A stretch of 64,000 bases of DNA from Mycolicibacterium helvum (GCF_010731895.1 NZ_AP022596.1:3658001-3722000), one strand, 5' to 3'. Shown: positions 38,381 to 48,300, counted from the first letter of the stretch. Notes: generated by a model not told the origin, from the sequence alone. Numbers and translations are program-made.

Positions 38381-38788
38381 TCAACCAGTTGGGCCCAGCC
38401 GGTCCCGAAACCACTCCGGCCACGGCTGCTTGTCGAACGTCACCGCGTCGACGCAGACGTGGATCATCGCTGCCTCGGCGATCAGGTCCTCGCCGCGGCG
38501 GATCTGGTAGGTGCTGCGCAACGACGTGCGGCCCAGCGGGTCGAATGCCACCCCGACCATGAGATCGTCATCGAAATGCGCGGGCTGGCGGAACTGCAGT
38601 TCGGCCGCGGCCACCACGAGATCGATACCCGCCTCAGTCAGCGTCTGGTAGTCGCCGAAGATCTCGCGCACCGCCTCATTGAGCGCCATGTCGACCCACG
38701 TCAGGTAGTGGCCGTTGAAAACCCGGCCCTGCATATCGCATTCGACATACCGCACTCTCACCGGCATGCCGAACCGTTCGGAGCCCAT
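38381..38788 (-). CDS. Hotdog-fold acyl-CoA thioesterase (4HBT family)
   Basis: The 135-residue protein has the 4-hydroxybenzoyl-CoA thioesterase signature YVECDMQGRVFNGHYLTWVD, where the Asp/Gln region forms the active site. The typical FDPLGRTSLRSTYQIRRG beta strands follow. It hydrolyses an acyl-CoA thioester; chain length is not predictable. Its ATG lies 1 base after the lpqD stop, so it is cotranscribed with and probably coupled to lpqD. Confidence 0.85.
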   Translation of the reverse strand: MGSERFGMPVRVRYVECDMQGRVFNGHYLTWVDMALNEAVREIFGDYQTLTEAGIDLVVAAAELQFRQPAHFDDDLMVGVAFDPLGRTSLRSTYQIRRGEDLIAEAAMIHVCVDAVTFDKQPWPEWFRDRLGPTG

Positions 38789-38789
38789 C

Positions 38790-39497
38790 TCAGAACGCGG
38801 TGATGCCGTCCCAATCCACGAGAGTCCACCCGATCACCGGGTTGCCGGTCACCACCACTCGGCCGGTATTGGGCAGCGGGTGGTCGGTGGCCAGGCTGTT
38901 CTTGGCGTTGCGGGCGTTCATCAGGGTCCACATCATGATCGAGGCGGCGCTGGAGAAGGCGACCGGTTTGTTGTTGCCGCTTTGGTAGATGCGCTGCACC
39001 GCCTCGGTGAACTTGCCGTTGAAGTCGGTGCCACTGACCGACCCCGGGATGCTGAAGCTAGTGTCCCCGCGCAGCCAGTCAGCCGGAGCGACCATGTAGG
39101 TGATCGCGGCCTTGTCCTCTTTGCCGCCGTTGAACCAGCCCGCCGAGATCTCGTTGAGCCCGGGCAACACGGCAACCTGTTCGCCGAGCGCCTTGGCCAT
39201 CGGGGCGGCGGTCTGCTGGGTGCGAACCATCTCCGAGGCGTAGATGCCGTCGTACTTGTTGCTCTGCAACCGGTTAGCCACCGCAGTGGCCTGCTGCTGC
39301 CCCGTGGGTGTCAGTGACGGCCCGGGCACCGACGTGTCGATGATGCCGTTGGCGTTGGCTTCGGACTCCCCGTGCCGGATGAAGGTCAGCGTGATCGTGC
39401 GCTCGCTCGGTGTGGAGGAACTGCACGAGGCGAGCAGAACGGCCGCCAACAGCGCAGCGAGGATCGCGACGAGGGTCCGGGTGCGGGAAACAGGCAT
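38790..39497 (-). CDS. lpqD: LpqD lipoprotein, histidine phosphatase superfamily
   Basis: The 235-residue lipoprotein has a signal peptide with lipobox LLASC (Cys at about 24). A histidine phosphatase domain opens with LTFIRHGESEANANG, which supplies the RHG catalytic motif, followed by IYASEMVRTQQTAAPMAKAL. It is anchored outside the membrane and may dephosphorylate small molecules or proteins. The ATG at 39497 gives a proper signal sequence, whereas the longer frame does not. It is divergent from htdY, matching the Rv3390/Rv3389c order. Confidence 0.9.
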   Translation of the reverse strand: MPVSRTRTLVAILAALLAAVLLASCSSSTPSERTITLTFIRHGESEANANGIIDTSVPGPSLTPTGQQQATAVANRLQSNKYDGIYASEMVRTQQTAAPMAKALGEQVAVLPGLNEISAGWFNGGKEDKAAITYMVAPADWLRGDTSFSIPGSVSGTDFNGKFTEAVQRIYQSGNNKPVAFSSAASIMMWTLMNARNAKNSLATDHPLPNTGRVVVTGNPVIGWTLVDWDGITAF

Positions 39498-39589
39498 GCT
39501 CCTAGCCTGCACTGTCCACCGCTGTGGTGGGTGAGATTTCCGCAGTGCAACTATGGAGTTTCTCCATCCACGACCCCAGGAGTGCGGCA

Positions 39590-40456
39590 ATGCCCATCGA
39601 CCCCACGGCAATCGGAGCGGTCACCGAAGCTCAGTCCTACCAGTGGACCGATCGCGACACGATGCTCTACGCGCTCGGCGTGGGCGCGGGCACCGACGAC
39701 CTGCCCTTCACCACCGATAACAGCCACGACATCGCCCAACAGGTCCTGCCGACCTTCGCCGTCATCTGCTGCCCGGCATTCGGCGCCGCCACCAAGGTCG
39801 GTTCGTTCAACTGGGGCATGCTGCTGCATGGATCCCAGGAGATTCGGCTGCACGCGCCGTTGCCCCCCTCCGGTGAACTGTCGGTGGTCTCCGAGGTCGC
39901 CGACATCCAGGACAAGGGTGAGGGCAAGAACGCGATCATCGTGATGCGTGGGAAAGGCACCGATCCGGCCACCGGCGAGTTGATCGCCGAGACACTGTCG
40001 ACCGCCGTCATCCGCGGTGAAGGCGGCTTCGGTGGGCAGCCCGGTCAGCGACCCGCCGCCCCGGAATTCCCCGACCGCGAGCCGGATGCACGCGTCGCCA
40101 TGGAGACCCGCGGCGACCAGGCGTTGATCTACCGGCTCTCCGGTGATCGCAATCCGCTGCACAGTGATCCGTGGTTCGCCCGCGAGCTGGCCGGTTTCGA
40201 CAGGCCGATCCTGCATGGGCTGTGCACCTACGGATTTGCCGGCCGCGCACTGCTTTCCGAGCTGGCCGGCAACGACGCCGCGAAGCTCACGGCGGTCAGT
40301 GCGCGGTTCTCGGCGCCGGTGTTCCCGGGTGAGACCTTGACGACCTCGATCTGGCGTACGGAGCCCGGGCGTGCGGTCTTTTCCACCGAGGCCAGCGGGC
40401 CCGACGGTTCGAACGCGCGGATCGTGCTCGACGACGGCTCGGCCGAATACAGCTAA
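39590..40456 (+). CDS. htdY: 3-hydroxyacyl-thioester dehydratase HtdY (MaoC-like double hotdog)
   Basis: The 288-residue protein has an N-terminal non-catalytic hotdog. A C-terminal MaoC hotdog carries the hydratase 2 motif YRLSGDRNPLHSDPWFARE with catalytic Asp and His, followed by FDRPILHGLCTYG. It hydrates trans-2-enoyl thioesters to R-3-hydroxyacyl thioesters and in M. tuberculosis has been linked to mycolate-type FAS-II or beta-oxidation. The ATG at 39590 has a CAGGAG site. The last 4 bp overlap the convergent VIT gene. Confidence 0.92.
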   Translation: MPIDPTAIGAVTEAQSYQWTDRDTMLYALGVGAGTDDLPFTTDNSHDIAQQVLPTFAVICCPAFGAATKVGSFNWGMLLHGSQEIRLHAPLPPSGELSVVSEVADIQDKGEGKNAIIVMRGKGTDPATGELIAETLSTAVIRGEGGFGGQPGQRPAAPEFPDREPDARVAMETRGDQALIYRLSGDRNPLHSDPWFARELAGFDRPILHGLCTYGFAGRALLSELAGNDAAKLTAVSARFSAPVFPGETLTTSIWRTEPGRAVFSTEASGPDGSNARIVLDDGSAEYS

Positions 40457-41178
40457 CCCACTGCGCCGCCGACAAGGTGGCCGATGCCGAACGTGATCGC
40501 CATGGCCAGTGCGCCGCCGACGAGCACCCGCACCATTGCGCGTCTGGCGTCGGCGCCACCGAGGCGGGCGCTGATCCAGCCGGTGACCGCCAGGGCGATC
40601 AGAACCGCGGCGACGGTGATCGGAATGCGCAGCGCCGGCGGCGGCAACAGGATCGCCAGCAGCGGCAGCAACGCCCCCACGGTAAACGCGATCGCCGAGG
40701 AGATCGCGGCTTGCCACGGGTTGGTCAGTTCCTCAGGATCGATGCCCAGCTCGATGTCGATGTGCGCGGCGAACGCGTCGTGGTCGGTGAGTTCCTCGGC
40801 GACGGTGCGTGCCGTTGCCGGCGACAGCCCCTTGGCTTCATAGAGCGCGGCGAGTTCGTCGAGTTCGGCCGCGGGCTGGGTGTCCAGCTCGGTGCGTTCC
40901 TTGCTCAACAGCGCCTTCTCGGTGTCGCGCTGGGTGCTGACCGATACGTACTCCCCGAGCGCCATCGACAGCGCCCCGGCCGCCAGTCCCGCCGTGCCGG
41001 CGGTGAAGATCGGCGCGCGGTCCAGGGTGGCGGCGGCCACACCGACGACGATTCCGGCGACGGAGACGATCCCATCGTTGGCTCCGAGCACCCCGGCGCG
41101 TAACCAGTTTAGTTTGCTGCCGATCGCCCCGGTGTGCGGTTCGGCGGGGTGCGCGGACGGGTCTGGAGTCGATGTCAC
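40453..41178 (-). CDS. VIT1/CCC1-family metal transporter
   Basis: The 241-residue protein starts with NWLRAGVLGANDGIVSVAGI, the first transmembrane helix with the family Asp. The TM2 SMALGEYVSVSTQRD motif follows, then a cytoplasmic helical metal-binding stretch at about 95-150. C-terminal helices are at about 160-240 (FTVGALLPLLAILLPPP and MVRVLVGGALAMAITFGIGHLVGG). Members carry Fe2+ or Mn2+, usually exporting or storing it. Its GTG overlaps the stop of the upstream DUF899 gene in GTGA, indicating translational coupling. Confidence 0.9.
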   Translation of the reverse strand: MTSTPDPSAHPAEPHTGAIGSKLNWLRAGVLGANDGIVSVAGIVVGVAAATLDRAPIFTAGTAGLAAGALSMALGEYVSVSTQRDTEKALLSKERTELDTQPAAELDELAALYEAKGLSPATARTVAEELTDHDAFAAHIDIELGIDPEELTNPWQAAISSAIAFTVGALLPLLAILLPPPALRIPITVAAVLIALAVTGWISARLGGADARRAMVRVLVGGALAMAITFGIGHLVGGAVG

Positions 41179-41870
41179 GTGAGCAGCGTAGGGCTTTCGC
41201 CGTACGCGCGCGCAATGTCGGGCGAGCCCGCCCACCCCGAATATGTCGGCCGTTGCGGCCATCCGTCGGGGGAGTCCTGCCATTCCTCCTGGCGACCCCA
41301 CGGAAGCACGTCGATGAGGGCGAATGAGTGGCTAAGTTGCTCTGTGCCACGGCCATTGGTGTGCCACGTTCGGTACACATTGCCGTCGCCGTCCCGCAAG
41401 AAAACGTTCACCCCGAATCCCTCGCCTGGGCCGGCATCAACCTCGGCGCCGAAAGTGCTGTCCGATGACGAGTACCAGTCCATCGTGTTGCCCACTTTGG
41501 CCTTGTATGCCAAGGCTTCTGCGATTGGCCCGTTGGTGACGATGACGAAGCGGGCGTCGTAGTTGTCGAGAAAATTCAACCGAGTGAACTGTGAGGTGAA
41601 CCCGGTGCATCCCGGGCACTGCCACTCCTGGCCGTCGGTCCACATGTGGTTGTAGACGATCAGCTGGGAACGCCCGTCGAACATCTCGGCCAGGCTGACA
41701 GGTCCGCTGGGGCCGGTGAGGACGTACCTCGGCATCTCGACCATCGGCAGACGCCGGCGCTGCGCCGCGATTGCGTCGAGTTCACGGGTGGCGGCTTTCT
41801 CCCGCTTGCGTAGTTCGTCGAGCTGGGTGCGCCAGGTCTGCTGGTCAACTACTGGGGGCAGGGCGGACAT
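41175..41870 (-). CDS. DUF899-family thioredoxin-like protein
   Basis: The 231-residue cytoplasmic protein has the DUF899 pattern: an N-terminal helical LDELRKREKAATRELDAIAA, then a thioredoxin-like core with QEWQCPGCTGF (the CxxC-like redox-active motif), YDARFVIVTNGP and DVLPWGRQEEWQDSPDGWP near the end. The family is predicted to be thiol-disulfide related, but its activity is unproven. The ATG at 41870 has an AAGGAG site 6 bp upstream. It overlaps the VIT transporter start by 4 bp, suggesting a combined thiol/metal stress role. Confidence 0.85.
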   Translation of the reverse strand: MSALPPVVDQQTWRTQLDELRKREKAATRELDAIAAQRRRLPMVEMPRYVLTGPSGPVSLAEMFDGRSQLIVYNHMWTDGQEWQCPGCTGFTSQFTRLNFLDNYDARFVIVTNGPIAEALAYKAKVGNTMDWYSSSDSTFGAEVDAGPGEGFGVNVFLRDGDGNVYRTWHTNGRGTEQLSHSFALIDVLPWGRQEEWQDSPDGWPQRPTYSGWAGSPDIARAYGESPTLLT

Positions 41871-41937
41871 GTCAGGCTCCTTGTCGTCGGGTTCCGTCAC
41901 AAGGATTGACTCGCCCCGCCCCCGATAGTCATCGGAT

Positions 41938-42777
41938 TTAGCCGCGCTTGCTGTGTCCGGAGCCGGCGCTGCTGTTACCCGCTTTCGCGGATGAGGTCGT
42001 GCGCTTGCCGTTGGTCGCCGGTGCATTGGGCTTCGAGCGGGCCGAGGAGGCCGCGGATGACGGTGCGCTTGCCGTCAACGCGGCGGCCGTCGGCTTCGGT
42101 GTTGACGCCGCGGCGGCAGCTTTTTTCAGCGGCAGCACGATGGTGGGCGGCGCGGCTGCGATCGCCGTGGCGAACAGATTTCGCGCGATGACCGGAAGCG
42201 CGAGCGGGCCGTTGTACCCGATGAGTCCGTATTGGCTGTTGAGGGCGACGTTGAGGAACAGCGCGGGCGCTTCGAGCAGCGCGACCAGCTTGTTGGTGGC
42301 GGTGGTGATGGAGTTGATCGCCAGCTGGGCGGCGACAAATGGGTTCTCAATCTGTTGGAGGACGATCGGCGGCACTTCGCTGACAACGAGGTCGGCGAAT
42401 TTAGCGATATTCGACAGGTGGTCGGCGATCTCGGTGGGGATCTGGGCGCCCTGGCCGGTGACCAGCTGCGCGGCGTAGACCAGAGGGTTGATGACGAGCT
42501 GCGCGGCGATCGGTGCGAAGAAGATGGGATTCGGCAGGGGGTAGGTGCTATTCGATCCGATGTACGTGCCCGCGAGTTCGACAACGCTCGTGACGGTATT
42601 GGAGACCAGGTCAGACCAGGCGTCGGTGAGTTGAATTGCTTCGGTCGAGATCCGGGCCGCAGCGATGCTCGGCGCGTGCAGTTCGGGCGGTGTGATCGCA
42701 AGGGGTGTCAGGGCCAACGCCCCTGCGGTGGTCAGCGTGGCGACGGCGAGCATCGGACGACGGGCGGCGTGGTCCAT
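41938..42777 (-). CDS. Secreted helical protein with basic Ser/Lys/Arg tail (paralogue A)
   Basis: The 279-residue protein has an N-terminal signal-like segment (MLAVATLTTAGALALTPLAI). An amphipathic helical body follows (FFAPIAAQLVINPLVYAAQL, LFLNVALNSQYGLIGYNGP), then a low-complexity tail from about 215 rich in Ala, Ser, Lys and Arg ending in GSGHSKRG. The tail shares the TNGK-TT-SSAK-SKR pattern with the protein at 55685-56851, so the two are paralogues. They resemble helical envelope proteins common in mycobacteria, some labelled GjpA-type porins, but I see no catalytic motif. ATG 42777 has a GGGAGA site. Confidence 0.75.
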   Translation of the reverse strand: MDHAARRPMLAVATLTTAGALALTPLAITPPELHAPSIAAARISTEAIQLTDAWSDLVSNTVTSVVELAGTYIGSNSTYPLPNPIFFAPIAAQLVINPLVYAAQLVTGQGAQIPTEIADHLSNIAKFADLVVSEVPPIVLQQIENPFVAAQLAINSITTATNKLVALLEAPALFLNVALNSQYGLIGYNGPLALPVIARNLFATAIAAAPPTIVLPLKKAAAAASTPKPTAAALTASAPSSAASSARSKPNAPATNGKRTTSSAKAGNSSAGSGHSKRG

Positions 42778-42945
42778 AAGAGACTTTCTCCCTTGGTTAG
42801 GGCGGTGTCGACGGGGCTTCGTCGGCTTCAATTCCGCGGCTGGGAACCCGCCAAGCAATCAGCTTTACAGCAGTGCCAGCTTACCCACAAATATTTGCCA
42901 TATTTGCACCTTTCTGCCGAAGTGCGACAACCGTCGAGCCGGTAT

Positions 42946-45150
42946 TTATCTGTCGTATTCGGCCAGCCCGGTCAGCGCCGGGGGCAGTGGGTGCTGATGG
43001 ACCACGCCCAACCGTTGGGTGGCGCGGGTGAGGGCGACGTAGAGTTCGGCCGCGCCGCGCGGCCCGTCCGCGAGGATGCGGTCCGGGTCCACGACCAGCA
43101 CGGCGTCGAACTCCAGGCCCTTGGTGTCCGACGGCGCGACCGCGCCTGGCACGCCAGGTGGTCCGATCACGATGCTGGTGCCCTCGCGGCTGGCTTCGGC
43201 CGCCACGAACTCCGCGATGGCTGCCGGCAGCTGGTCCGCCGGGATGCGCCGCGACCAGGGCCGCACGCCGCTTGCGCGCACCGACTCTGGTGGCCGCACG
43301 TCGGGTGCGAACTCGGCGAGGAGCGCGGCGGCGACGGACATGATTTCGGTGGGGGTGCGGTAGTTCACCGATAGCGACCGGTACACCCACCGGCCGGGCA
43401 CGTAGGGCTCCAGCGTCTGCGCCCACGACGTCGCCCCGGCCATCGAGCGGCGTTGCGCGAGATCGCCGACCACCGTGAAGGACCGGCTCGGGCAGCGGCG
43501 CATCAGCACCCGCCAGTCCATCTCGGAAAGCTCCTGGGCTTCGTCGACCACGACATGCCGGTAGGTCCACTCCCGGTCGGCGGCGGCGCGTTCGGCGAGA
43601 TCTCGGGTGTCACGCTCGCTGAAGCGCTCGGCGAGGTCTTCGGCGCCAATCAAGTCCTGCGCCAGCAGATGATCCTCGTCGTCCATCAGGTCCTCGCGGG
43701 CCACCATGTTCTCTAACACGCCTGCGGCATAATCGGTTTCGGCGATTCGTTCCCGCTCGGCGGCAGCGTCGGAGGCCTTGTCTCGGCCCAGTAGGTCGAC
43801 CAGTTCGTCAAGCAGCGGTACGTCCGACACCGTCCAGGCGGTGCCGTCTTCCCGCCACAGCGCCGGCTCGGCGCCTGCGGCGCGCAGCCGCTCGGCCGAG
43901 GTGTACAGCGTGGCCAACACGTCGTCGGGTGTCAGCACAGGCCAGAGTTCGTCAAGGGCGGCCAGGAACTGCTCGTGGTCGTCAAGCTCGTCGAGCAGGT
44001 CGGTCCGAACCTTCTCCCAGGCGTCACGATCCTCGCGAGTCAGCCAGCCGCGCCCGATCCGGGCGATCGCGCGTTCGGTCAGCACGTAGGTGATGATCTC
44101 GCGGAACACCGCGCGCGCGGCGTTGTGCGGCAGCCCGCTCGCCCGGGCCTCCTCGACGGCCCACTGGGCCGTGTCGGCGTCGATTCGCATGGTGACGTCG
44201 GCCAACTGGATCCCCAGCGGCTCTTCCGGTATCCGCTGGCGGTCGGTGATCGCGGCCGCCAGCACTTGCAGCATTGCGCGGGAGCCCTTGATGCGGGCGA
44301 CGTCCGGGGTGTCCTCGGCGGTGACATGCAGTCCGGGGACCAGGTCGCCGACTGTCATGAACACCACCTCCGACTCGCCCAGCGACGGCAGCACCCGGCT
44401 GATGTGGTCCATGAATGCTTGGTTGGGTCCCACGACCAGCACTCCGTGGCGCTCGATCCGTTCCCGCTGGGTGTAGAGCAGGTAGGCGACGCGATGCAGC
44501 GCCACCACGGTCTTGCCGGTCCCTGGTCCGCCCTCGATGACCACCACGCCCGGATGATCGAGCCGGATGATCTCGTCCTGCTCGGCCTGGATGGTTGCCA
44601 CGATGTCGCGCATGCCCGCGCCGCGGGGTGCGTTGACCGCCGCGAGCAGAGCCGCATCGCTGCTGAAGGGGCTCTCGTCGCCGGCGTCGGGGTCGGGGCG
44701 GCCGAAGACCTCGTCGGTGAAATCGAGCAGTCGTCGCCCGAGGGAGTGGAACTGGCGACGCCGACGCATGCCCTCCGGGCTGGCGGCGGTGGCTACGTAA
44801 AACGCACGCGCTGCCGGTGCCCGCCAGTCGAGCAGCAGCGGCTCGTGGTCGCCGCGCTCGTCGAAGATGCCGATGCGGCCGACGTAGAGCCGTTCGCCCG
44901 AGACGGCGTCCAGCCGTCCGAAACACAGACCTTGGTCGGCGACGTCCAACCGCGCCATCGATCGGGCCAGGGCCCGAACGTCGGCGTCCCGTGCCACCAG
45001 TGTTCCGCCGTCCTGCAGGTCGATCGGGCTCTGTAGCGCGGCGCGGTATTGGTCCTTGACGTGCGAACGCTTGGTGTCGAGTCGGGTGTAGAGCTCGGCC
45101 AGGTAGGCCTGCTCGGACTCCAGTTCGTGATCATGCGCCTGCGTCGTCAT
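42946..45150 (-). CDS. helR: HelR/HelD-type RNA polymerase recycling ATPase
   Basis: The 734-residue UvrD/HelD-like protein has an N-terminal helical arm (LESEQAYLAELYTRLDTKR) and Walker A VVIEGGPGTGKTVVAL at about 203-218. Walker B is HVVVDEAQELSEMDW, and YRTPTEIMSVAAALL and ELYVALTRATQRLGV are motifs of the second RecA domain. In mycobacteria HelR removes stalled or rifamycin-bound RNA polymerase from DNA and confers rifampicin tolerance. A near-palindromic 19-bp element like the rifamycin-associated element lies 46 bp upstream, supporting HelR over HelD. ATG 45150 follows a GAGGGG run; ATG 45159 is an alternative. It is divergent from dnaE2. Confidence 0.9.
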   Translation of the reverse strand: MTTQAHDHELESEQAYLAELYTRLDTKRSHVKDQYRAALQSPIDLQDGGTLVARDADVRALARSMARLDVADQGLCFGRLDAVSGERLYVGRIGIFDERGDHEPLLLDWRAPAARAFYVATAASPEGMRRRRQFHSLGRRLLDFTDEVFGRPDPDAGDESPFSSDAALLAAVNAPRGAGMRDIVATIQAEQDEIIRLDHPGVVVIEGGPGTGKTVVALHRVAYLLYTQRERIERHGVLVVGPNQAFMDHISRVLPSLGESEVVFMTVGDLVPGLHVTAEDTPDVARIKGSRAMLQVLAAAITDRQRIPEEPLGIQLADVTMRIDADTAQWAVEEARASGLPHNAARAVFREIITYVLTERAIARIGRGWLTREDRDAWEKVRTDLLDELDDHEQFLAALDELWPVLTPDDVLATLYTSAERLRAAGAEPALWREDGTAWTVSDVPLLDELVDLLGRDKASDAAAERERIAETDYAAGVLENMVAREDLMDDEDHLLAQDLIGAEDLAERFSERDTRDLAERAAADREWTYRHVVVDEAQELSEMDWRVLMRRCPSRSFTVVGDLAQRRSMAGATSWAQTLEPYVPGRWVYRSLSVNYRTPTEIMSVAAALLAEFAPDVRPPESVRASGVRPWSRRIPADQLPAAIAEFVAAEASREGTSIVIGPPGVPGAVAPSDTKGLEFDAVLVVDPDRILADGPRGAAELYVALTRATQRLGVVHQHPLPPALTGLAEYDR

Positions 45151-45195
45151 ACCCCTCATTTCTTTGGCTCGAGCAGCGAGTTTGCATCAGCACCC

Positions 45196-45214
45196 CGGCC
45201 TTGCCGCAAGCCCC
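45196..45214. promoter_or_regulatory. Rifamycin-associated-element-like inverted repeat upstream of helR
   Basis: CGGCCTTGCCGCAAGCCCC is a 19-bp imperfect palindrome; read on the helR strand it is GGGGCTTGCGGCAAGGCCG. Its arms GGGGCTTGC and GCAAGGCCG match 7 of 9 complementary positions. Size, sequence and location in front of helR fit the actinobacterial rifamycin-associated element that makes such genes rifamycin-inducible. I compare it from memory of the consensus, not by search. Confidence 0.7.
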
Positions 45215-45288
45215 CCGATGCGCTATAGCTTGAAAAGGGCAGACGTTTCCCACACCATCCTCGTCTACTTTGCTCCGCAGCCCGGCCA

Positions 45289-45304
45289 TAGAACATATGT
45301 TCGA
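45289..45304. promoter_or_regulatory. LexA (SOS) box upstream of dnaE2
   Basis: TAGAACATATGTTCGA matches TCGAAC-N4-GTTCGA at all but one position and is more symmetrical in its core. Only 13 bp separate it from the dnaE2 start codon, so the LexA operator must overlap the promoter or transcription start. Confidence 0.88.
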
Positions 45305-45317
45305 TTAAGCTGGGTGG

Positions 45318-48300
45318 GTGCGCTGGTTCAATGGGCCGCCCAGTTGGGGCGAGATGGAGCGGGTGCTGGGCGGCAAGCCCCGCCGGTCAGGCTTGTCGCT
45401 CGGGGAGTCGCACGCCGACGGCGGGGACAGCCCGGCCTGGTCGCGCCATCGGGAACCTTACGAGCCGCCTCGCGGGCGTCCGCTGCGCTCGGCCGTGCCC
45501 TATGCCGAGCTGCATGCGCATTCTGCCTACAGCTTCCTCGACGGAGCCAGCACTCCGGAAGAACTGGTCGAGGAGGCATCGCGGCTGGACCTGCGCGCCA
45601 TCGCGCTGACCGATCACGACGGCCTCTACGGCGTGGTGCGATTCGCCGAGGCGGCCAAGGAACTCGACATGCGCACCGTCTTCGGCGCCGAACTGTCGCT
45701 GAGCAATACCGCCCGCACCGAGCTGCCCGACCCGCCCGGTCCGCACCTGCTGGTGCTGGCCCGCGGCCCGGAGGGCTACCGCCGGCTGTCTCGCCAGCTG
45801 TCCGCCGCGCATCTGGCCGGTGGCGAGAAGGGTAAGCCGCGCTACGACTACGACGCGCTCAGCGAGGCCGCGAGCGGGCATTGGCACATCCTCACGGGGT
45901 GCCGGAAAGGTCATGTCCGGCAGGCTCTTTCGCAAGGCGGTCCGCAGGCGGCGGAAGCGGCGCTGGCTGATCTGGTTGACCGCTTCGGGCGCGACCGGGT
46001 CAGCATCGAACTCACCTGTCATGGTGATCCGCTCGACGACGAGCGCAACGCCGCACTGGCCGCACTGGCGCCGAGGTTCGGGGTTGGTGTCGTCGCCACC
46101 ACTGGCGCCCACTTCGCCGAGCCGGGTCGTGGCCGGCTGGCCATGGCGATGGGAGCGATCCGGGCACGCCAGTCGCTGGACGAAGCGGCCGGCTGGCTGG
46201 CCCCGCTGGGCGGCTCACATCTGCGCTCCGGTGACGAAATGGCCCAGCTGCTCGCGCGGCACCCCGAAGCCGTCAGCGCCGCAGCCGATCTGGGGGAACA
46301 GTGTGCCTTCGGGCTGGCGCTGATCGCACCGCAGCTGCCACCGTTCGACGTGCCCGACGGGCATACCGAGGACAGCTGGCTGCGGGAGCTGGTGATGGTC
46401 GGAGCCGCCCGGCGCTACGGGCCGCGCGCCAGCGCACCGGAGGCATACGCCCAGATCGAGCGGGAGCTCGACGTCATTGCCGCGCTGAAGTTCCCGGGGT
46501 ATTTCCTGGTGGTCCACGACATCACCAGGTTCTGCCGGGAAAGCGACATTCTCTGTCAGGGAAGAGGATCGGCGGCCAACTCCGCGGTCTGCTACGCACT
46601 CGGTATCACCGCCGTCGACCCGGTCGCCAATGAACTGCTCTTCGAAAGGTTCCTATCCCCGGCCCGCGACGGGCCGCCCGACATCGACATCGACATCGAA
46701 TCGGACCTTCGGGAAAAGGCCATCCAGTACGTCTATGACCGCTATGGCCGCGACTATGCCGCGCAGGTCGCCAACGTCATCACCTACCGGGGCAAAAGTG
46801 CGGTGCGCGATATGGCTCGTGCGCTCGGCTTCTCCCAAGGGCAGCAGGACGCCTGGAGTAAGCAGATCAGCCACTGGCGCACGCTGCGAGAGCAGCAATC
46901 GGACGGAGTGGCCGATCAACCTGATCTCGAGGGCATCCCTGCACCGGTGGTCGACTTGGCGACCCAGATCAAGAACCTGCCGCGGCACATGGGCATCCAC
47001 TCCGGCGGCATGGTGATTTGCGATCGCCCGATCGCTGACGTATGCCCGGTGGAATGGGCGCGCATGGAGAACCGAAGCGTACTGCAGTGGGACAAAGATG
47101 ATTGCGCAGCAATCGGTTTGGTCAAATTCGATATGCTCGGCCTCGGTATGCTCTCGGCGTTGCACTACGTCATCGACCTGGTATCCGAGCACAAGGGCAT
47201 CAAGGTCGACCTGGCTCGGCTGGATCTCGCCGAACCGGCGGTCTACGAGATGCTGCAGAAGGCCGATTCCATCGGGGTGTTCCAGGTGGAGTCGCGCGCC
47301 CAGATGGCCACCCTGCCGCGGCTGAAGCCGCGGGTGTTCTACGACCTGGTGGTGGAGGTCGCGCTGATCCGCCCTGGGCCCATCCAGGGTGGCTCGGTGC
47401 ATCCCTACATCAAGCGGCGCAACGGACTCGAACCCGTCACCTATGACCATCCGTCGATGGAACCTGCGCTGCGAAAGACGTTGGGGGTGCCGCTGTTCCA
47501 GGAGCAGCTCATGCAGCTGGCGGTGGACTGTGCGGGCTTTTCGGCCGCCGAGGCCGACCAGCTGCGACGAGCCATGGGGTCCAAGCGCTCCACCGAGAAG
47601 ATGCGGGGGCTGCGAGACCGGTTCTACGCCGGGATGGCGCAGCGGCACGGCATCACCGGCGAGGTTGCCGAACGGATCTACGAGAAACTGGAAGCATTCG
47701 CCAATTTCGGTTTTCCAGAGAGTCATTCGCTGAGCTTCGCCTCACTGGTGTACTACTCCTCGTGGTTCAAACTGCACCACCCGGCGGCGTTCTGCGCCGC
47801 GCTGCTGCGCGCCCAGCCGATGGGTTTCTACTCACCGCAGTCGCTGGTTGCCGACGCCCGCAGACACGGGGTCGACGTGCGCGGGCCAGATATCAATGCC
47901 AGCTTGGCGTATCCCACGCTGGAGAATTCCGGGCTGGATGTGCGGCTGGGACTGGGCGCCGTGCGTCACATCGGAGACGAGCTGGCTCAGTGCATCGTCG
48001 ATGAGCGTGACGCGAAAGGCCCGTACACATCGCTGCTGGATTTGACTGGACGGGTGCAGCTTTCGGTACCGCAGACCGAAGCGTTGGCCACCGCCGGGGC
48101 GCTGGGCTGCTTTTCGATCACTCGCCGCGAAGGGCTGTGGGCGGCCGGCGCGGCGGCCACTGCGCGCCCTGACCGGCTGCCCGGTGTCGGCTCGTCGTCG
48201 CACGTACCGGCGTTGCCCGGCATGACGGAGGTGGAATTGGCCGCCGCCGACGTGTGGGCCACCGGTGTCTCACCGGACAGCTATCCGACCCAGTTCCTGC

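Noticed and set aside
42232..45036. Long plus-strand frames opposite helR and secreted paralogue A
   Set aside because: They mirror conserved genes on the minus strand and encode His/Arg/Gly-rich sequences without family features.
46653..47726. Minus-strand frame of 357 codons within dnaE2
   Set aside because: Antisense to the conserved polymerase core; no start signal or domain.
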